Below, one piece after another: positions 50,989 through 63,330 of a DNA stretch of 64,000 nt. The first letter of the stretch is position 1. Every line of letters starts with the position of its first letter. The notes below the pieces were generated by a model. That model did no database searches. It was not told where the DNA came from and worked only from the letters and a program-made list of their open reading frames with translations. The DNA is from Ceratobasidium sp. AG-K (lineage: Eukaryota > Basidiomycota > Agaricomycetes > Cantharellales > Ceratobasidiaceae): assembly GCA_037039685.1 (NCBI GenBank), contig JAWNGF010000003.1, forward strand, positions 434,001 to 498,000, read 5' to 3'. The position numbers and the translations under genes were made by a program.

Positions 50989-53900
50989 ATGGTAAGCCAG
51001 ATATAGTTTATTCGAGTTAGGTTAATGCTCGTTTATGCCAATGGTTTATCCGGGTACAGGCAGTGAGTCGAGTGTGGTCCGTTTGATCCAAGTGTCGACT
51101 TACTTCCCATTTCGCGGTTCCAATGATATAGTTGGTAGGTAAAAAAAACGCTACCAATGAATCCAAGCTGACAGCCGACGCTTCTGCTATTCAGGTGGTA
51201 AGTGAGATAGGAAAGCCGCCACTGGCACTAGGCTAATAATTACTCGGGCTATATCATGGGATTAGATGGTTAGTAGAGTGCTTTCGCTCGACCTAAACTG
51301 ACCAGCTTGTGACCCCGACGGTTTAGATGGTACGTAGGCTACGGTATGACCCGGTCTGAGTTGACCCGCCCTGCTTACAACGTCACGAGGATAGATGGTG
51401 AGTGGCGAACACTAGATCGAACTAGCCTGACTTCTTTTTATCGCGATTTTTCGGGAACAGAGGGTGAGTTGAACGGAGAGCCTGTGGAACGTCGGTATTT
51501 GACCTCGGCCCCATGTTCATTGATGTATACAGGCGGTAGGTGGTGTCTATACTGGTATCATTCGAGCTAAGCTGAGTGGACTCGCAATGACATCCCCAAC
51601 GTAGATGGCAAGTCGAACAACGTGGCGCCCAAGCTATACTAATATGTTCCCGGTATTATCTTGGGACGATAGACGGTGGGTCAGGGAAACGCCCCTCGAG
51701 CTAGGCTGATCTCCTTCCAACTCAAATGCCCTCTACACAGACGGTGAGGCCACTAAAGTGTTACGTGATTCTGGCTAATCTTCTTTCTTTTTCTAACGGC
51801 ACGTCGTGGACATAGCTGGTAAGTAAGAGAGGTGATATATCGACACTCGGACCAGAATGACCCACTTTATCACTGTATTTTTATCGCAGATCGTAAGTCA
51901 GGTATAATACTGCTAGACGCAAGCTGACCACCCTATTTATAATTTTCGAGCGTAGGATGTGAGTATGAAGCCGTACTGCTGAGCCGATGCTGATCGACCA
52001 TGATAAAGCGGATATGGTCCGGACGAGTGAGTCGGATATGTCACGATGTGATTATTCTAACTTCAACTTCTGATAATGACCCCATTTCAGGCGGTGAGTC
52101 GGGTGGAGCGTTGATCGAGCTAGTCTAATTCGTATTTCACTCGACGCGTGAGTTTAGCCGGTAAATTCTAATTTTAATTATATTGATCGGTTCAAGCTGA
52201 CTTACCTTGGCTCTGGCGATTCAGATACGGATTGTAAGTGGACTGTGACGTTCGTAATACAGGCTAAGATAGGGGTTTTTGCTTGCGGCCAACGTAGGAG
52301 GCGAGTAGGGCTCGGCCACGCACGAATCAAGCTGACCCAGTATTATCATGACGTTGCAAATATAGGATGTGAGTTGGGTGCTGTTTTCCTTGGGTTGAAG
52401 TAGGCTTAACACGGTACCCTACCACCATGGTCGTGGCATTCTAGGTGAGTCGACGATAGAAAATCAGTTTCGTGCTAATCGACACCGATGGGCGCATTGT
52501 GATGACAACAGTCCGAGGTAAGCCATTTGAAGTTGAGAACACCTCAATCTCGGTCCCCGACATTAACACCTTCCTAGTCTGCTGATTTTTTAGATGAGCC
52601 CTATGAACCCGACCCCCCGATTGATGCAACACTTAATCGAATTGTTACTAGCCACCTGGTAAGTTTCAAGATGCTCTCGAGGAATCTCTCACATTGGATT
52701 TTAGTCATCTTCCGAAATGCATTACCTTCTTGTGGAATGGGGCTGTAACAACTTGACTTCTCGTCTGGACCCACGAGCATGCTCAGATTACTCTGTTGGT
52801 ACTGGTGGATTCGGCGATGTATACCGAGGTGTACTCGCGGATTACACTAAAATCGCAGTGAAATCCATAAGGCCGCTCAGTACGGATGATGTTTCTGAAG
52901 GAAAATATCAAAAGGTATGGATGGTATCTAAAAACACACATCTTTAACTTTGTCCTCGATAGCGCGCCGCCAAAGAGCTGTATGCGTGGTCCAAATGCCA
53001 ACACCCAAATGTCGTGCAGCTTCTGGGGTTCGCAGAGTTCCGCGGCCGTTTGGCTATGGTATCACCTTGGCTCGAGAACGGAAACCTGACGGCCTTTTTA
53101 TCAAAGAATCCGTCGGCGGATCGCTGTGCGCTGGTAGGTGATACCCCTCGTCCATACAAGCGTAAACTGAGACCCCCGGTGCGTAGAGCGCAGGTGTATG
53201 CGCTGGGCTAGCTTACCTACACAACAAAAATATCGTAAGTAATTCGATCATCCCCAAGCATGATGTCTCTTGGTTCTCTTGTCTAAAAGTTTATGAAGGT
53301 GCACGGAGATCTCAAGGGGGTTAGTCACTCTTCGGCTCCAGTATTAGCGCCTGACATTGACCAATACGAAAGGCAAACGTGCTGATTTCCGATACTGGGG
53401 CCCCTATGCTTACGGATTTCGGAAATGCCAGCCTGATGGATCCTACGGTTGCCTTCACTACGACTGGCGCTGCAGATAGCTTTTCGCTTCGCTGGACGGT
53501 ATGCGAGGCATACCTAGCACAATACTTGTACTAAATCAGCGATATACCAGGCTCCCGAACTCCTCAATGGAACTGATCGATTCAGTCGGGCTGCGGATGT
53601 GTATGCACTTGGAATGGTAAGCAAATGCGACTCACAAAGTTCTAATATGATGATTCCACTGACAATCTGAGCAGACAATACTCGTAAGTTGTATTTCTAT
53701 ACTATATGACACCTCCTGAACGTCAACTCAAGGAAACTCTAACCGGCGATCCTCCATTCGCTGAGGTTACGGAGCGACTTGTATTTACCGCTGTGGTATA
53801 TGCGAAGAGAATACCGGCGAGACCAGAAGCTCAGATTCCCATTCAAAGTATCTACGGGAATGTCTTGTGGGCATTGCTTACGAGTTGCTGGGCACGCAAG

Positions 53901-54069
53901 CCATGTCTTCGTCCTAGTGCATCCAACGTTCGGGATCTCGTGGGTATAATTCAATTTTGTTGATATCCCAATGGTTAATGTTGTATCGACTTCAAACTAG
54001 ATGAAGCTGGTGACACCAGAGACGCTGGCACACATAGAAGCCGGCTCGGAAAGCGAAGACGAGCCCTGA
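50989..54069 (+). CDS. Protein kinase with an N-terminal microexon ladder, about 32 exons
   Basis: This is a kinase-fold protein of about 377 residues, paralogous to the MATH-kinase at 54843. The kinase part is well supported: exons 52460-52517, 52594-52658, 52705-52914, 52963-53133, 53187-53234, 53299-53319, 53373-53498, 53551-53616, 53675-53683, 53733-53939, 54001-54069. Motifs: glycine loop GTGGFGDVY (about 101-109), Lys122 in IAVKSI, VHGDLKG with catalytic Asp216 (HGD instead of HRD), DFG at 234-236, APE at 262-264. The 5' part is extraordinary. An ATG at the very end of exon 1 (50989-50991, donor gtaagc) is followed by 20 candidate microexons, 18 of them exactly 3 nt, all phase 0. Together they spell MALVMMMRAMTTLID, then RIWSGR and APIRIED, leading in frame into KISFVLIDTDGRIVMTT. 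The kinase domain is nearly certain, the ladder probable. No MATH domain is visible. Confidence 0.75.
51060..52368 (+). other. Ladder of 20 microexons (18 of one codon each)
   Basis: Every 60-80 nt the pattern AG-N(3k)-GT recurs. The 3-nt units start at 51060 GCA, 51132 TTG, 51195 GTG, 51266 ATG, 51327 ATG, 51395 ATG, 51461 AGG, 51533 GCG, 51605 ATG, 51673 ACG, 51741 ACG, 51816 CTG, 51890 ATC, 51956 GAT, 52091 GCG, 52158 CCG, 52298 GAG and 52366 GAT. An 18-nt unit (52009-52026) and a 9-nt unit (52225-52233) complete the set. Donors are mostly GTRAGT-like; two are GC (51608, 52301). Intervening introns are 50-72 nt, and most carry CTGAC/CTAAC/CTAAT-like branch points. The intron interiors do not resemble one another, so this is not a recent tandem repeat. 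All unit lengths are multiples of three. Confidence 0.7.
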
Positions 54070-54842
54070 AAGGTTGCGGCCTTACAGGTTGAATGATATT
54101 AATATGCTATCGGACAATATATTTTTTACCCCACCTACTTTGTTCATTCATACGCGTAAATCACGCTTTGCTCCGAGAAAGCGTAGTCCAGTGAAACGTG
54201 GCTTGGGGGGAGGGGGGCAGGAGAGGATTAGATGTTGGTCACAACAACCCGGAGAATTTATTTTAAGCCCAAGAGCGTGAGCTCCGTGACTTTGTTAAAG
54301 TTTAACTGAATAAACTCCCCAAAATTATACCGATTCCTAGGGTGGAGGTAACCCCGACTTCATGGGGCTCGTTGATCTGGCATGCGGGACGTCGCCTGCA
54401 AAGCCGTCCACATTGCGGATTGAGTGTCAATGGCCGACATGCCGCAAAACGAGGGTTCGAACGCCTCTGCTGACGGTCGGATTTCCAGCATGGTCAGCCT
54501 CAGTCCTCGGAGAACCAAATTATTCGGTCTCAAATTACAGTGGAAGATGAACCTGCACATGTAGTGTATCTAGCTCCAGTCCTAGTACAGTAAGCGCGCT
54601 CAAGCCAGGTTAGAATTAGTCATAGACAGTTACATGATTATGATTGTGTGTGGCGATGCCCTCGGTCCTTCCCCCCCCCCCCCCCCCCCTCCGTATCGAC
54701 TCGGACTCGTAATCTAGACCAATCCGTCTCTAAACCCCGTAAGAGAGTCTGATATCAGTCGGCTGGTGTACCTATCTCTTCAACGCCCTCGATCTGACCT
54801 GTATGTTTAATGAATTAACGCTCGGCTGATTGCATTTTCACG
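54070..54842. other. Spacer upstream of the MATH-kinase gene
   Basis: About 770 nt. It contains an uninterrupted C19 run (54671-54689) immediately after CTT, and little else. The promoter of the MATH-kinase gene is expected here. Confidence 0.4.
54671..54689 (+). repeat. Mononucleotide C tract (C19)
   Basis: Nineteen consecutive cytosines about 150 nt upstream of the MATH-kinase start codon. Such tracts are prone to slippage and miscounting. Confidence 0.9.
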
Positions 54843-57454
54843 ATGGAACCGACCAATTTGACTGCCGAATTCATCGAGTCTAAGACTGTAACGTTAGAGT
54901 GGACAGTGCGAAACCTCAAGCAGCTATTTGAGTCTAGCAAGGGAGATCAAAAGTCCAGGTCGATAAAGAGCGCGGTATTTGGAGGCGGGTGGGTGCATGG
55001 ATACGTTTACATGTTGTAGAGGCTAATGACCATGTAGGCGCTGGCGGGTAGAAAAATAGATCATGGCGTTATGGGTTGAAGGGTACTTATTAAGTGTTTA
55101 GGCTATTTTCTGTCCCAATGGCGGGCATGAAAGTGGTGAATATGTTAGTCTGTACATCTCTTGCGAGGCGAGTGTTTATTCCAGGAACACTAAACTGCTA
55201 CTTACGCACAATTACCGCTAGCCCACCGCAGATGAAAAGGAAAGGGCAGTGAACGGAGAGTTAGCTTCTATCTCTCTCCTCTGTTGATAGCCTGCTTAGG
55301 TGACTTTATTTAGATGGAGACGGGAGGGCTCATACAAGTTCAAGCTTGAACTGCGGTGCGTAAATATTTGGTTATCGCTTTGAGGGAGTCTTCATTTAGT
55401 ATAGGAACATCGACGCAAGCACTTCTTTCAATACGAAAGAAGCGTATAACCACGAATTTTCCTGGAAAGTAAGTATAATGTCAATCTCGCGCGATCAGAT
55501 TCTCACATTCATTTGTGTTGTAGACAGCGAACTGGGGATGGTTTGTTTTTGCCTTTGAGCACGGTCTACAACTTCTGATCTAGGCCTAGGAGTCAATTTG
55601 CTCGGCGGGATACCGTATACTATACTTCAAATTCCGTGCGCCTGCAAGATGCCTTTGTGATCGTCTGCCAAATTACCGATTCACCAGCTCCTCCGACATT
55701 AGCAGCCGACAACGTCTCTGCCCTGGATGTGAGTTCGGCATAATATTGCTCGGTCCAAGCCATGCTTACACCGTTTCCTCTGTTGCTGCGTTAATGACAA
55801 CGCAGGTAAGTTGACTCTAGCCATCCGATGCGTGCGAACCGATACTAATGGCGGCACCGTGGTGATGACAGCGTGGGGTAAGCCAGATTAAGCTAGATGC
55901 TATTAGATCTTTGACTGTTGCTCTTTCGTAGGCTTCCGCGAGCTTGTCGGAAATAACTTCCGAGTATTCTGACCCCGAGCCCTTGATTGATGCCACACTT
56001 AATCGAATTGTCACTAGTCATCTAGTAGGTGTAGAAACACCATCTGGGATTTTTTTTTCATTTTGCATTCTAGTCGTCTTTCGAAATGCACTGCCTTCTT
56101 GTGGATTGGGGCTGTAACAACTTGACCTTCCACATGGATCTACAAGCGTGCTCAGAGTACTCTATTGGTATTGGTGGATTTGGGGATGTATATCGTGGCG
56201 CACTCACAGACGGCACTAAAGTCGCAGTCAAATCCATACGGCCAAGTAGTACAGACGGCCTCTCAGATGGGAGATACCAGAAGGTGAGCAAAGTACTCCA
56301 ATACACAAGTGCCTAACGTTTGGTCGGACAGCGTGCCGCCAGAGAGCTATACACGTGGTCTAAGTGTAGACACCCAAATGTCGTTCAGCTTTTGGGATTC
56401 GCAGAGTTCCGCGGTCGATTGGCCATGATATCACCTTGGGCGGAGAATGGGAACTTGACGGCCTTTCTATCGAAGAATCCGTCGGTGAATCGTTGCGCCT
56501 TGGTCAGTGGAGGTTCCTTGTATATCTCTTGGATAAAACTGAAGCTTTGTTTATTTCTTGATTTATATTTTTCGCATGTAGAGTACGGGTGTATGCGCTG
56601 GCCTGGCTTACCTACACCAGCGAAACGTTGTAAGCAATCCACTCCTCTGCGACACTATGTCTCTGAGTTTTCTTATCTGAAACACAAATCTAGGTACATG
56701 GAGATCTCAAAGGGGTCGGTCACATTTCGCTTCTGGTCTCAGTACCTCGAACTAATGACTTGGCAAGGCAAACGTTCTGGTTTCGGACAACGGGACTGCC
56801 ATGCTCACGGACTTCGGAAATGCCAGTCTGACAGACCCCACGATAGCGTTCACTACTACCGGCGCTACGGATAGTTTTTCACTTCGCTGGACTGTACGTA
56901 ACGCCTCGATCGCACAACTACCGTACTCAGATCATCTTAGGCCCCCGAACTTCTGAGCGGAACTGACCGATTTAGTCGCGCAGCGGACGTGTATGCACTC
57001 GGCATGGTGAGTCGCTTCGACGACCTAGTGTTCGGAACTACATTTTCAATTATGATATAGACTATACTCGTACATCTCCCCATTTTTATACTGGGTTGCG
57101 CTTGCTGAGAGTTCCTTTGTAGGAGATTTTAACCGGACAACCTCCGTTTGCTGACGCTGCGGACCGACTGGTATTTACTGCTGTGTTATACAGGAAGAAG
57201 ATGCCGAACAGGCCGGAGACTGAGATCCCCATTCATAGCGTCTGCGGTAATCTTTTGTGGGCTATGCTTACAAGTTGTTGGGCGCGCAAGCCAGATCTTC
57301 GGCCGACTGCGTCTAAAGTCCGGGATCTTGTGAGCACAATTAAATTGCCTTGAGATTTAATTATATTGAAACAATATCAAACTAGATTAATCTAGTTACG
57401 CCAGACACGTTAGTCCACATAGAAGCAGGTCCAGAAAGTGAAGACGAGTCCTAA
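54843..57454 (+). CDS. MATH-domain / protein kinase fusion, 18 coding exons
   Basis: The N-terminal MATH (TRAF-like) beta-sandwich is joined to a C-terminal kinase domain, about 515 residues in all. Exons: 54843-54988, 55038-55047, 55102-55167, 55222-55259, 55314-55355, 55405-55468, 55524-55540, 55584-55728, 55932-56024, 56074-56283, 56332-56502, 56582-56629, 56694-56714, 56768-56893, 56941-57006, 57061-57069, 57123-57329, 57386-57454. MATH hallmarks: VTLEWTVRNLKQLFESS, GEYVSLYISCE, YNHEFSWKTANWGW and FARRDTVYY. Kinase hallmarks: GIGGFGDVY, Lys260, VHGDLKG (Asp354), DFG at 372-374, APE at 400-402 and a WARKPDLRPTA segment. The HRD arginine is Gly. The acceptor-side exon at 55167 uses a GC donor. 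The interval 55821-55877 looks like an exon matching the paralogue but must be skipped to keep the frame. A plausible role is linking an adaptor-type binding domain to signalling; substrates are unknown. Confidence 0.85.
55821..55877 (+). pseudogene. Relict or poison exon between the MATH and kinase parts
   Basis: Fifty-seven nt between a CTCTAG acceptor and a gtaagc donor translate, in the frame of the paralogue, to IRCVRTDTNGGTVVMT, matching KISFVLIDTDGRIVMTT of the upstream kinase gene. Entry from the preceding exon is phase 0, which reads a different frame and reaches TGA within the segment. Being 57 nt long, it can be skipped without changing frame. Confidence 0.55.
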
Positions 57455-57921
57455 ATAATAATATTGGTGTACTAGCCGAGTAGTATCTTGCTAAATGACG
57501 TGCTGGACTTCTCCTTTGGGTGTACGTATGGTTGTAAGGCAACACGTTCAAGATACCGAACCCTGGGTGTAAGTGAGGGAATGGACGCATGACGGCGGCC
57601 GATAGCAGCTTTGTCAAGTCATAAGTGGGACTGAGGTAACCCAAACAGACTGGTGGACCCTAATGGCTTTCCCGGTGAGACAAGGGGTTTGGTTGTAAAC
57701 CTTAGGGTAGCATCCGACATCGACTAGATCGTTTATGGTAAGCCACATGTTCTGACCCGCGAGGAACGCAAAATCAATGTGGCATGTTCCTACTCTTCTT
57801 GCATTGGGTATTTCAAGGATATATCAAGACTTTCCCCGCGGGAGCTGAATAACAAGGAAACGCAGATTCATTGGCTATCATACACTGCAACTTCATTAGA
57901 TCAATCGGATTTGTTCGACAA
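57455..57921. other. Convergent spacer
   Basis: 467 nt between the stop of the MATH-kinase gene (plus) and the stop of the 57.9-59.0 kb membrane-protein gene (minus). No supported feature. Presumably both 3' UTRs. Confidence 0.4.
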
Positions 57922-58969
<1,048 letters not shown>

Positions 58970-60010
58970 CGTGGCAAGACTAGAGCGCAAGCTATCGAGG
59001 TCGTCGAGGTCGTCGCAAGACGGTAAGGACAAGGGCTAGTGCTCCGCCGCCTTTATACGCTTCCCGGCCGGTCGAGGAACGGGTCACCAGACCGTCCATT
59101 GCGTCATCGATGATGAATGTCTGAACTAGTCACGTGGTATAGGATCCTTTTGTGGGTCCGTTTGTTGCGGCGTATGCGATATTCGGGTGACGGAGTGGTG
59201 CGATTTTGGCTTCGAATTCTTGTGCTACGCAGGCGTGATAGGGATATACGTAGTCGTTCTCGCTCATGGTTGTGGTGTGACCGCATGGAAATTGGGCTGG
59301 TGTCGGTGGTCGGTCCGGATCTCAGATGCTCTTGGCCCCGGATTAGTCACAGAACGAGGGAACGTTCTGTGCTAGGATCGGCGTGCCACTACATGATGTG
59401 ATATGACATGACCATGTATCGGAGCCCTGCCAATGCCTTTGTGGGCTAAACGTTTGTATCGAAATGTTTCACAAGAGCTTGGGGCTCGGGCCCGCCTGGG
59501 GTCCAACCACCTATTCGGGCATAAATGGAACCATCATCCCCAGTGATTTGAGCGTTTGTCGACCCAGAGCCTATCAGCTCTGTTTTTGTCACAATAGTCG
59601 TCGCATTGCGAACCTAAACATAAAGGTGTTTCTTCATATAATTTTATATTGTGATACTAAGGTTTGAGCACCTAAAGCTTTTACACAAAACATCTCTGTA
59701 TCGACGCCTCGAAGTTGGCACCAACCATAGGATGTACATAAAGAGTCGGGCTGTGCCTTACAGAGACTGCCACAGTCCGTCACGGTCAATCTGAGTGCTT
59801 GTGCCTCGCGGGGACGAAACGGCTGTGTGCTAGGCGGAAAATGGGAGGCGCAGATCTTTTGGCGTTGTGTGTTCAATCCAGTTTGGAACTCATCCGAATA
59901 ACTCACAGCTACTCATTGTCTTATCATCTATATGTGGACCACACGTGCCTTATGGGAAGTTTGATCTGTATCAATCATGCGAGAACCCTAAGACGGCGAC
60001 CACCACAAAA
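58970..60010. other. Intergenic, no gene recognised
   Basis: About 1.04 kb divergent spacer between the membrane-protein gene and the NACHT/WD40 relic. Short frames only. Promoters of both are expected. Confidence 0.4.
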
Positions 60011-63000
60011 TGTCTTCTCAACCTGCTGGAAGCTCAAAATCAAAGGGCCTGCGGCGCGGTTTTCTCCAGACTTTCGGTCGACTTTCAACATCCCATTCGG
60101 CCTCGCACACTGTGAAGCCTAATCGCGCTGAATTCTAGTCGTATCGGCACTGAGAGCTCATGACTTAAGTCGCTAGACATGTCCGCTTTCAGTGACTGAT
60201 GCGCTGAAGATTATCTTTAGGAGTAACTGGGGGGCAAATGAGCTCCACAACCTATTCAGATTTCCCTTTTATGGTATTGAAGACCGTGAGCCATGCGCAA
60301 GGTGACTGAAAAATGATATAATCCATCACTGAAAGCGGCCATTTTTGGTTCAGCGCGTTTGCTAATGTTTTTCCGTAACCTGAGACCCCACAGTGGCACT
60401 CGGCCGCTTCCTCTATTTCCTTAGCTCGGAATCAATTATCTGCCACCCAGCCTCTCAGTCTCGATCATGTGGCGAACACATAATCCTCCTCGACCACACT
60501 CCCAGTCGTAGTTGGGCAACTTACTGAATTATCACCCCTAAACACGGGCCTGATATCCCAGACATGTACAGGGGGATCTGCCCTGATCTGAGGGCAAAAT
60601 AATCCCATAGCCAAGGGAAACACGGCGTGGATCAGTCTCAGGGCTGTCCTCCGTGCAATAGGACAAGGAGCGAATGCATTTCCTACCCTAAATTTTGCCG
60701 TTGGGGAACTTGCTGACTGGTTAGATATCATGCAAGTAGGTGGAGCCACATAGTCGCCTAATGGCCGGGGGGTTAACCAAGCAAAGGTATCTGCAGGAAA
60801 CCAAGATTATGAAGCGCTCGCTCATCGACTCACAAGTTTGAGCGAAACCGTGACAGAATACTTACGAGGACTTGGCCCCGATGACTGTAGCGGTAGCATC
60901 GCGATTATTGCCAAGTAAGTGTGGTTACTCATCAAGGTGTCCGACTCTAATGAAGAGCTTTAAATTTCAGAGTAATCTGGGACGAGGTAGAGTACATCAA
61001 AAAACAACGCGATCCTCATTAGACTCGGGATAACGAGGGCGTGATTAAATGCTACCACAAGGTTGAAACCTTGTTCCAACAATTGCGGATGAGCACTCGA
61101 GGTGACTTTGTAACTTAGAATCTTACCCTTGTCTAGCGGGATATTGAGCTGAAAACACGGCGCGACACGAGCAAGCAATACAAGGTGCGCATATAAACAA
61201 AGCACATCAATAGATGTCATTACTGGACCGTCTTTCGCCAGCGAAAGACGCGCGGTTCAATTGGGGTTACTCTGAAATTATCAAACGTCGAGGATGCACT
61301 ACGGAAACGCGCGAGAGGATACAAACCGACCTGCAACAATAGGCCTGGGATCCAAGTGCGGCAAAAGTATACTGGATGAACGGTATGGCCGGTACTGGCA
61401 AGACAACAATAGCTTATAGTCTTTCCGAGTGGTTTGAGGAAAACCGAGTGCTTGGTGTTACTTTCTTTTGGTCTCGGAGTTCCCCGACCTGTCGCGATGT
61501 TAAGAACATTTTCCCTACTATTGCTTACCACCTAGCGCTATATTCAATAACGTTCCGATCCGCTCTCTGCAAGATTGGGGAAGACGATCCGGATGCAAGC
61601 GTGCTGAAGCCGACCTGAGCTTGTGATCCAGGAAAAAACGCTAGCACCGGAAGGTCGTCTTTCGGCTGTATTGCACCTGCACGACATCGAGCAATCCATC
61701 GTGGAAGTGGATATCAAAAAATACCTGAAGGAAACGCTAAGTGCAATGTCGCCGCCTCCGTTGGACAAAGATATCGAGCGATTAGCCCAACTCGCGGGGA
61801 AGCTGTTTATCTACTCTGCCACTGTGATTCGCTACATCTTACCTGATAACGTATCGGGAAACTCGTTTTCTCGCCTCCCAGCGATGCTGGCGACTGGCTC
61901 GCAATCGGCAACAAACATAGGCTCAAGCAACCGATACGGAGCACTTGATACGTTATATGCAAACATACTCGATACAGTATTCAGTCGTGAAATTCTAGAA
62001 ACTGAAGAAATGGAGACCGCATGGCTAGTCCTATGCACGATTGTATGCGCTGGAGAGCCGATGGCTATTCAGACACTCGCATCGCTGCTGGGCGTCACTG
62101 AACACGAGGCGGCAACTGTACTACGACCCCTGCGAGTCGTGATACATCCCCCCGAGGGAAATGGACTTGTTTCTACATTTCACACTTCTTTCTCGGAATT
62201 CATGATTGATCCGCTTCGCTCTGGTGGCTTCAATTGTAACCAGATGAAACGGAATCAATTTCTCGCTAGTCGCTGCCTTAGCCTAATTAAAAAGCATGTA
62301 AGGTTCAATATATGCGGTCTCGAATCCTCACTTACGTTTGGTAATAGCATTCCCAACTTGGAAAATCAGATCATGACAGATATATCTGCAGCTCTGTTTT
62401 ACGCGTGTCGCTACTTTGGCCGACACCTCAGCTTAGCTGGTCCCTCGGCCACCCTTTGTGGCGAACTGATTGGATTCCTATCGCACAGGTTGTTGTTCTG
62501 GATGGAGGCGCTGAATTTGAAGCAATGTGCTGTGCTCGGCCTGCCAGCGCTGCTGCAAGCCCACGGCTGGCTATTGGTGAGTTCCTCTCTCAAATCAAGG
62601 TGGGTCTACCGAGGCTAAAAGCACAAACTCAGGGAACCAAGGGCCACCCACCGTTCTGAAACAGATTATCAATGCACTGGGCTTTGTAACTTGATTTGCA
62701 GCTAGCGGATGCGCACACAACACACAACACATTTATATCTCTGTGCCCCCATTTTGCTCAAAGACTAGTACTGTATATGAGAACTATTGGGGACGTATGT
62801 GAGGTTTGATGACTGTGCAAGGCACTGCGATTACCTTAAGGGACTCGGCCACGCTAGCCACTTGGAGAACAAGCAAGGCAGCGAAGTCAATTTCATTTGC
62901 CCCTGATGGCACTCGAGTTGCTACATGCTCTGGAACAATGGTCAAATTATGAGATATATACACTAGTTCCGTTGTTGCTGGACTATTTCAAGGACACACT

Positions 63001-63330
63001 GCTCAAGTTTTCTCTGTTGCTTTTTCTCCTGACAATAAACGTATCGCCTCAGGCTCCCAGGATCGCACAATCCGAATTTGGGATGCTCATACAGGCACCG
63101 TTCTTGGGCTACTTCTGGGGCACGCTGGTGCTGTTCATTCCGTTTCATTCTCTCTCGACAGCACTTTCATTATTTCTGGGTCCCGAGATAATACTATACG
63201 CGTGTGGAGCGCCTTACATGTGACGAGGTTGCTGGACCATTTGTGGGCCCGCACAGGCCTTGCCCTCAAAGTACTTCTTGGACATAGCTCATCGATAATG
63301 TCACTTGATTTCCAATATGGGTCATTTCCG
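60011..63330 (+). pseudogene. NACHT/WD40 STAND (NLR-like) gene, degenerate
   Basis: Intact relatives are fungal STAND NTPases in incompatibility or self/non-self recognition. Pieces occur in normal order. The start is MSSQPAGSSKSKGLRRGF..FGRLSTSHSAS at 60011. A helical N-domain follows (LRAVLRAIGQGANAFPTL near 60640, NQDYEALAHRLTSLSETV). Then come the P-loop NGMAGTGKTTIAYSLSEWFEE at about 61377-61440 and a long NACHT C-terminal/winged-helix segment (61623-62618, LVLCTIVCAGEPMAIQTLASLLGVTE). WD repeats at about 62900-63230 include SVAFSPDNKRIASGSQDRTI and IRVWSA. Lesions: a TAG after KKQRDPH (about 61021), a TAG just before the P-loop segment, a TGA at 61617-61619 with loss of the RLLDDPL-type segment, and a WD tryptophan codon apparently changed to TGA (62950-62952). 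It is unlikely to be functional. Confidence 0.8.

Noticed and set aside
50989..52459. Interpreting the microexon ladder as simple tandem duplication of one intron
   Set aside because: Apart from splice signals the units share no visible sequence similarity, so a recent repeat expansion does not explain it. An ancient expansion remains possible.
60465..60749. Minus-strand frame resembling a NACHT N-terminal segment
   Set aside because: The plus strand of the same region reads LRAVLRAIGQGANAFPTL, fitting the orientation and order of the surrounding NACHT/WD40 relic. The minus-strand likeness is an antisense coincidence, not an inversion.
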